Part shown: positions 37,136 through 40,549 of the stretch, in pieces | How positions within the stretch are numbered: position 1 is the stretch's first letter | Layout: each line of letters starts with the position of its first letter | Source: Oscillospiraceae bacterium | GTDB taxonomy: Bacteria; Bacillota; Clostridia; Oscillospirales; Ruminococcaceae | DNA length: 40,549 nucleotides | Direction of reading: 5' to 3' | NCBI GenBank assembly: GCA_017848125.1 | Contig: JAGAJY010000092.1 | Coordinates: forward strand, 1 to 40,549 | The notes under the pieces: model-generated | Database searches by the model: none | Seen by the model: only the letters and a program-made list of their open reading frames with translations | Told to the model about the DNA's origin: nothing | Position numbers and translations under genes: made by a program

Positions 37136-37672
37136 TTAATCATCATAGGATTCATCGTCAAATTCATTTTCGTCAACCAAGCCACAGATAAATTCTTCAA
37201 AAGAATCTGCAAGATGTGTTATTTTATAGTCATATTCCTGATCAATATACACAACTGACGGTTCACCTTGGCTGCCGCATTTTCTGTAATCCAAAAACAC
37301 CATATCGTGACCTGCGGAGGGACAGTCGCATATCGCTACTCCGATAGGCGGATATCCCCATTCTTCAATCATAAACTGACTTCCTAATTGTCCGCAGATT
37401 GAATACAGCTTATTTCTTCCTATACCCATAATACCTGTAATTGCTATATGATCGTCTGCCCAGCTTGTGGGTTCGCTTACGGGAAAGGCGGTTTTGGTTG
37501 GCATACCGCCGTTATGCTGCTTCATTAGCCATATGTATGACTGAGGAAGCTTATAGCCTAACTCGTTTTCGATTTCAGCTATCAACTCATCTGAGGGAAA
37601 TTCCTCCGTGTAACTTTTCTTAGCATACTCATTATCGTCCCAGAAATCCGAAAAGTCAAAATTATCAAACAT
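37136..37672 (-). CDS. SMI1/KNR4 (SUKH) family immunity-type protein
   Basis: This soluble acidic protein has 178 residues. The SUKH core shows as ELIAEIENELGYKLPQSYIW followed by LMKQHNGGMPT, the classic SMI1/KNR4 helix-strand motif. Further on are ITGIMGIGRNKLYSI, GVAICDCPSAGHDMVFLDYR and the C-terminal DSFEEFICGL helix. Members in bacteria are mostly immunity proteins of polymorphic toxin systems. AGGAG lies eight bases before the ATG. No toxin lies beside it. It is AT-rich and bracketed by heptamer and inverted repeats, suggesting it moved here as a single-gene unit. Confidence 0.88.
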   Translation of the reverse strand: MFDNFDFSDFWDDNEYAKKSYTEEFPSDELIAEIENELGYKLPQSYIWLMKQHNGGMPTKTAFPVSEPTSWADDHIAITGIMGIGRNKLYSICGQLGSQFMIEEWGYPPIGVAICDCPSAGHDMVFLDYRKCGSQGEPSVVYIDQEYDYKITHLADSFEEFICGLVDENEFDDESYDD

Positions 37673-37740
37673 AGGTTATTCTCCTTGTTCTTTGTAAAAT
37701 TAAATTGAAACAGAAATTTCTGAAAGTAACTCTTTATGCT

Positions 37741-37845
37741 TAATGCGTAACTATCCAAAGGGGATAATTACGCATTAAAGCCTATATTATTGATCAAAGA
37801 TTACCAATTATCAATTACGCATTACGAATTACGCATTACGAATTG
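37741..37845. repeat. Third inverted-repeat hairpin plus heptamer array
   Basis: TAATGCGTAACTATCC (37741-37756) pairs with GGATAATTACGCATTA (37762-37777) across a five-base loop. A reversed heptamer run (CATTACG/AATTACG) follows at about 37811-37845. Together with 36831-37108 this brackets the SMI1/KNR4 gene. Confidence 0.85.
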
Positions 37846-37847
37846 TA

Positions 37848-37943
37848 CCGTTACCGAGCCGTCAGGTCAGGCGGCTGAGATAACAAACAGAACGGTTGGG
37901 TGCAGGCTCAGCCTGCCGAGGTGGGTGCAGGGCTCAGCCCTGC
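37848..37943. repeat. 70-bp repeat copy abutting the 511-residue gene
   Basis: Contains CCGTTACCGAGCCGTCAGG, GGCTGAGATAACAAACAGAA, CGGTTGGGTGCAGGCTCAGC and a terminal GCAGGGCTCAGCCCTGC (37927-37943) that touches the stop codon at 37944. Confidence 0.85.
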
Positions 37944-39479
37944 TTAGCCGATTTTGTTTATCTCGTCGAGAAGGACTTTCTTTGCTTCAAGGCTGGTGAG
38001 AGCGCTGTCAACAAGGAGATCCATACGGTAGCGGATATACTGCTCGTAAAGGTCGGTGCCCATAACGTTCTCGGTGAAAAGTGCGCCGTACTTGGCTTCG
38101 CTGCAGTTGCCCGAAACAAGGCAGAGAGTCTGCTCAAGCATAAGCATCTTTCTGTCTCTGGGAGTGCTGATTGTGTCGGAGCTGAGCTTTTTAAGCTGTT
38201 CGAGAACGGCAAGTCTGTCCTTTCTGACGGAAATGGAGCTGTCGGAAATTCCTGCGGCGGTGCGGATCGCATTGGTCTTGAAGGCTTCGTCCGCAAAGGG
38301 GAATATGCCGTAGGGAATCTCGCCCTCGGGAACTACCTTGTAAATATCCTTATCCAGTACAGGATAGATAAGCTCCTCATAAACAGGTGCATACCAGAAA
38401 TCAGACTCGTCTCTGAAGATAATGGGATATTTCCAGCAAAGCTCTGTTCCGCCGAGAGATGTGTCATTGCAGGGCTCTTTTTCGGTGGTGTAGAAGCTGT
38501 TGTAATCTATCTGACACTTGTCGCTTGTAAGCTGAGTGAGCTTTGCGGCATTGTAATCGCCTGTGTCGTCACGGTCACAGTCAAGGAATGTTCTTACGCC
38601 GCTTGCGCATTTGAGGTAAAGACCCTTGCAGAACTCGGGAACATTGGTGTAGGACGCAAAATAATCGGAAGCAAAGGAAGCGGTAACATCATCGCTGAGA
38701 AGCTCAATGTCGTCCTCCTTGTCAGTTCTGTACTTGTTTGTGATAAAGGTTACTATCCTTTCCTTTACAAGAGCGGTTTCCTCTGCGGAAAGGGTCGCAA
38801 ACTCAATTCTGTCAAAAACGATATCCAGCATAAGGTCTTTGGGCACATAGCCGTTTATGTACTTGAATCGGTCATTTGCAAGGAGGGGCGCCATTTTGGG
38901 CAGTACCTTCTGCTGCTCGGATACGCTTGTGGGTATCTTATTGGACATTACGCCCAGATATGCAAGCATTTCTGCATATTTCTTCATTATCTTGGCTTCG
39001 GAAAGGAAGTTGAAGAAATAGCCGTAGATATACTTTTTGAAAAAGTCCTTTACGCTGTCAAAAAGTGCAGGATCGGAATTTATCTGTGCCTTGAAGCCTT
39101 CGATAACGTTTACAGCGTTTTTGGGGGCAACAGTCTCATTGCCGCCGTTTACTGCCTTGATAATCTCTGCATGGGACTTGTAGAAAAGCTTGCCCATTGT
39201 GTGGCAGCAGCAGTCGGGGTCTGCGCCGTTCTTCTTTTCCTCGCTGAAGGACCATACAAGATATGCTCTGTGCATATTTTTCAGGGTATCCTCGGATTTT
39301 TCCGTAAGCTCCTTTTCGTTTACAGTCCAGCTTGATGAAAGATGACCTGTGGCATTGAAATCCGCAAGGATAGCTTCTATCTCCTCCTTGAATGCTGCAT
39401 AGGCAGGAGAGTTATCCATATAGATAACTGCGTCCATAAGCTCGGGGGCGATGGTGGTAAGGTCTAAACGTACACTCAT
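37944..39479 (-). CDS. Hypothetical protein of 511 residues, pyrE-linked
   Basis: I do not recognise this protein. It is soluble, acidic, with many Lys/Glu helices in the first 250 residues (for example KFLSEAKIMKKY-type helices around 150-180). A cysteine- and aromatic-rich section lies at about 300-400 (FLDCDRDDTGDYN, CNDTSLGGTELCWKYP, DESDFWYAPVYEELIYP). An early DPDCCCHTMGK has three cysteines in a row. No signal peptide or membrane helix is visible. GAAAGGA precedes the ATG by about 12 bases. It follows pyrE by 43 bases and is probably co-transcribed with it. Its base composition matches the core genes, so it looks like a resident rather than an accessory gene. Confidence 0.75.
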   Translation of the reverse strand: MSVRLDLTTIAPELMDAVIYMDNSPAYAAFKEEIEAILADFNATGHLSSSWTVNEKELTEKSEDTLKNMHRAYLVWSFSEEKKNGADPDCCCHTMGKLFYKSHAEIIKAVNGGNETVAPKNAVNVIEGFKAQINSDPALFDSVKDFFKKYIYGYFFNFLSEAKIMKKYAEMLAYLGVMSNKIPTSVSEQQKVLPKMAPLLANDRFKYINGYVPKDLMLDIVFDRIEFATLSAEETALVKERIVTFITNKYRTDKEDDIELLSDDVTASFASDYFASYTNVPEFCKGLYLKCASGVRTFLDCDRDDTGDYNAAKLTQLTSDKCQIDYNSFYTTEKEPCNDTSLGGTELCWKYPIIFRDESDFWYAPVYEELIYPVLDKDIYKVVPEGEIPYGIFPFADEAFKTNAIRTAAGISDSSISVRKDRLAVLEQLKKLSSDTISTPRDRKMLMLEQTLCLVSGNCSEAKYGALFTENVMGTDLYEQYIRYRMDLLVDSALTSLEAKKVLLDEINKIG

Positions 39480-39522
39480 TGGTAAGACAGTCCTTTCTGA
39501 TTGTAATATATTATAAATTGAC

Positions 39523-40179
39523 TTAGTTTACTCCGTATGCGGCACGGTATTCCTTCATCTTTTCAAGGTATTCCCTGCCCTCTATAACGCCTTCCTCGAT
39601 AGCGTTAATGATGTCGTTTATATTTACAATGGAATATACTCTGATGCCGTAATCCTTATATGCCTGCTGTACAGCGGAAAGGTCGGTATCAAGGGCTTTT
39701 TCCATTCTGTCAACGGTGATGACCATTGCGGTTATATCAACATCTGCTGCGTCCTTGAGCTTGGGATATACTTCCTTTAACGCCTTGCCCGAGGTCATTA
39801 CGTCCTCTATGATAACTACCTTTTCTCCCTTTTCGGGCTGTCTGCCTACGAAAAGTCCGCCCTCGCCGTGATCCTTGGCTTCCTTGCGGTCAAAGCAGAA
39901 GCTTACGTCCATATCATACTTTCTTGCAAGGGATATTGCCGCACAGGAGGCAAGAGGGATACCCTTATACGCAGGACCGAAAAGGCACTCCGCTTCGATT
40001 CCGTTTTCCTTGATGCAGTCGGCATAGAAATCACCCAGACGGGCAAGCTGTGCACCTGTTTTGTAGTTGCCTGTGTTGATGAAATAGGGCGCTTTTCTTC
40101 CGCTTTTCAGGGTAAAGTCGCCGAAGGTAAGCACGCCGCAGTCTGCCATAAATTTGATAAATTCGTTTTTGTAGCTCAT
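39523..40179 (-). CDS. pyrE: Orotate phosphoribosyltransferase
   Basis: PyrE joins orotate and PRPP to make OMP in pyrimidine synthesis. It has 218 residues. Landmarks are GDFTLKSGRKAPYFINTGNY near the start (orotate site), FGPAYKGIPLA (about residue 67), a flexible loop with FCFDRKEAKDHGEGG, and the PRPP motif KVVIIEDVMTSGKAL at about 118-132. GAAAGGA lies just upstream of the ATG, and a good promoter lies further up. The usual pyrimidine operon partners are not next to it in this window; instead an unknown gene follows. Confidence 0.96.
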   Translation of the reverse strand: MSYKNEFIKFMADCGVLTFGDFTLKSGRKAPYFINTGNYKTGAQLARLGDFYADCIKENGIEAECLFGPAYKGIPLASCAAISLARKYDMDVSFCFDRKEAKDHGEGGLFVGRQPEKGEKVVIIEDVMTSGKALKEVYPKLKDAADVDITAMVITVDRMEKALDTDLSAVQQAYKDYGIRVYSIVNINDIINAIEEGVIEGREYLEKMKEYRAAYGVN

Positions 40180-40251
40180 TTTTTCAAAGATCCTTTCGGA
40201 TATTTACGGTTTGATAACGCCGCAAATATCAATAGTCATATATATGAAATA

Positions 40252-40280
40252 ATTATAACATATTTATTTGTGCATTTCAA
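40252..40280 (-). promoter_or_regulatory. pyrE promoter
   Basis: Minus strand TTGAAA, 17 bases, TATAAT, about 73 bases before the pyrE ATG. No PyrR-binding attenuator hairpin is obvious in the short leader. Confidence 0.78.
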
Positions 40281-40422
40281 CAGGTTTTGAAAATATTTGC
40301 ATAAAATATTTTGCTTTTTTATTGTTGATATGGTATAATATTCTGAGAAGAATATTTCAATCTGTCGATAAAGTGTACTAACGAAAAAATTGCACAAATA
40401 AACACAAGATAAAAGTTTCGGT

Positions 40423-40549
40423 CAAGCCTTTTCAAAGGCTTGCGGGTTTCCAAAGGGCAGAGCCCTTTGGTCGCTGTCCGCAATGGTAAGCAAAGCTTAC
40501 CTGCGAAATCCCCTTATTTCCGTGAAATAACGGAGCAAGGGGTGAGAAA
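40423..40549. repeat. Hairpin-rich dispersed repeat, cut by the window edge
   Basis: A string of short perfect hairpins: CAAGCCTTT/AAAGGCTTG (40423-40442), CCAAAGGGC/GCCCTTTGG (40450-40470), GGTAAGC/GCTTACC (40485-40501), then CCCCTT...AAGGGG enclosing CCGT...ACGG near 40510-40541. Such modular hairpin elements are characteristic of intergenic repeats in Ruminococcus-type genomes. From 40281 to 40549 I see no gene. Confidence 0.7.

Noticed and set aside
37896..39335. Plus-strand open frame of 479 codons opposite the 511-residue gene
   Set aside because: It is antisense to a gene with a good ribosome site and an operon partner; the Cys/Val/Leu-rich translation is typical of a shadow frame.

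Overview
The window looks like a motile, low-to-mid GC clostridial Firmicute of the Ruminococcaceae/Oscillospiraceae type. The evidence is Firmicute-style flagellar and chemotaxis gene order, a sigma-D-type flagellar promoter, strong AAAGGA/GGAGG ribosome binding sites with frequent TTG and GTG starts, an L27 with a cleavable N-terminal extension next to the Prp protease, sporulation genes spmA-spmB, and an AbrB-type regulator. The genus assignment is inference from gene content; no 16S sequence is present.

Layout. (1) 1-9335, minus strand: chemotaxis operon cheA-cheW-cheR-cheB-cheW, then a sigma-D promoter driving flgM-flgN-flgK-flgL (flgL runs off the left edge). (2) 9617-11863, plus strand, divergent from cheA: a large FliK/YlqG-like protein and a soluble FlhB C-terminal-domain protein. 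(3) 11861-13870: a HEPN-motif gene bracketed by two copies of a repeat (heptanucleotide array plus an outward-facing perfect promoter), then a tandem array of a 70-bp repeat abutting purB. (4) 13870-16250, minus: purB and three small genes. (5) 16366-18071: a PrsA-like lipoprotein. (6) 18195-21456: an AT-rich accessory island with a membrane protein, two paralogous SUKH-3 immunity-type genes and two tandem copies of a two-gene cassette whose ends are conserved and whose core has diverged. (7) 21500-24319: tRNA-Leu, a yybP-ykoY-type manganese riboswitch upstream of mntP, then rplU-prp-rpmA and a rhomboid protease. (8) 24513-26580, minus: methyltransferase, HD-GYP phosphodiesterase, AbrB-like regulator. 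(9) 26727-30094, plus: spmA-spmB, tRNA-Lys, tRNA-Thr, a small leaderless-type ORF on the other strand, and a chemoreceptor. (10) 30157-33858, minus: VTC-domain protein, aldo/keto reductase, an Rpn-family nuclease with a freshly duplicated C-terminal tail gene, and a membrane-anchored protein. (11) 34056-36828, plus: CotH-kinase lipoprotein and DUF4956 membrane protein. (12) 36831-40549: an SMI1/KNR4 gene bracketed by heptamer repeats and hairpins, an unrecognised 511-residue protein in an operon with pyrE, and a hairpin-rich dispersed repeat at the right edge.

How it fits together. The core is housekeeping (purine and pyrimidine synthesis, ribosomal proteins, tRNAs) and motility: chemoreceptor to CheA/CheW, adaptation by CheR/CheB, hook-filament junction proteins under FlgM control, and probable c-di-GMP turnover by HD-GYP. 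Inserted between these are AT-rich accessory genes of toxin-immunity or nuclease type (HEPN, SUKH-3, SMI1/KNR4, Rpn). These are closely associated with repeats: heptamer arrays, a 70-bp element whose palindromic end abuts stop codons in a fixed orientation, and tandem duplications. The best candidates for undescribed biology are the SUKH-3/duplicated cassette island, the repeat-bracketed HEPN and SMI1 genes, and the stop-codon-abutting element.
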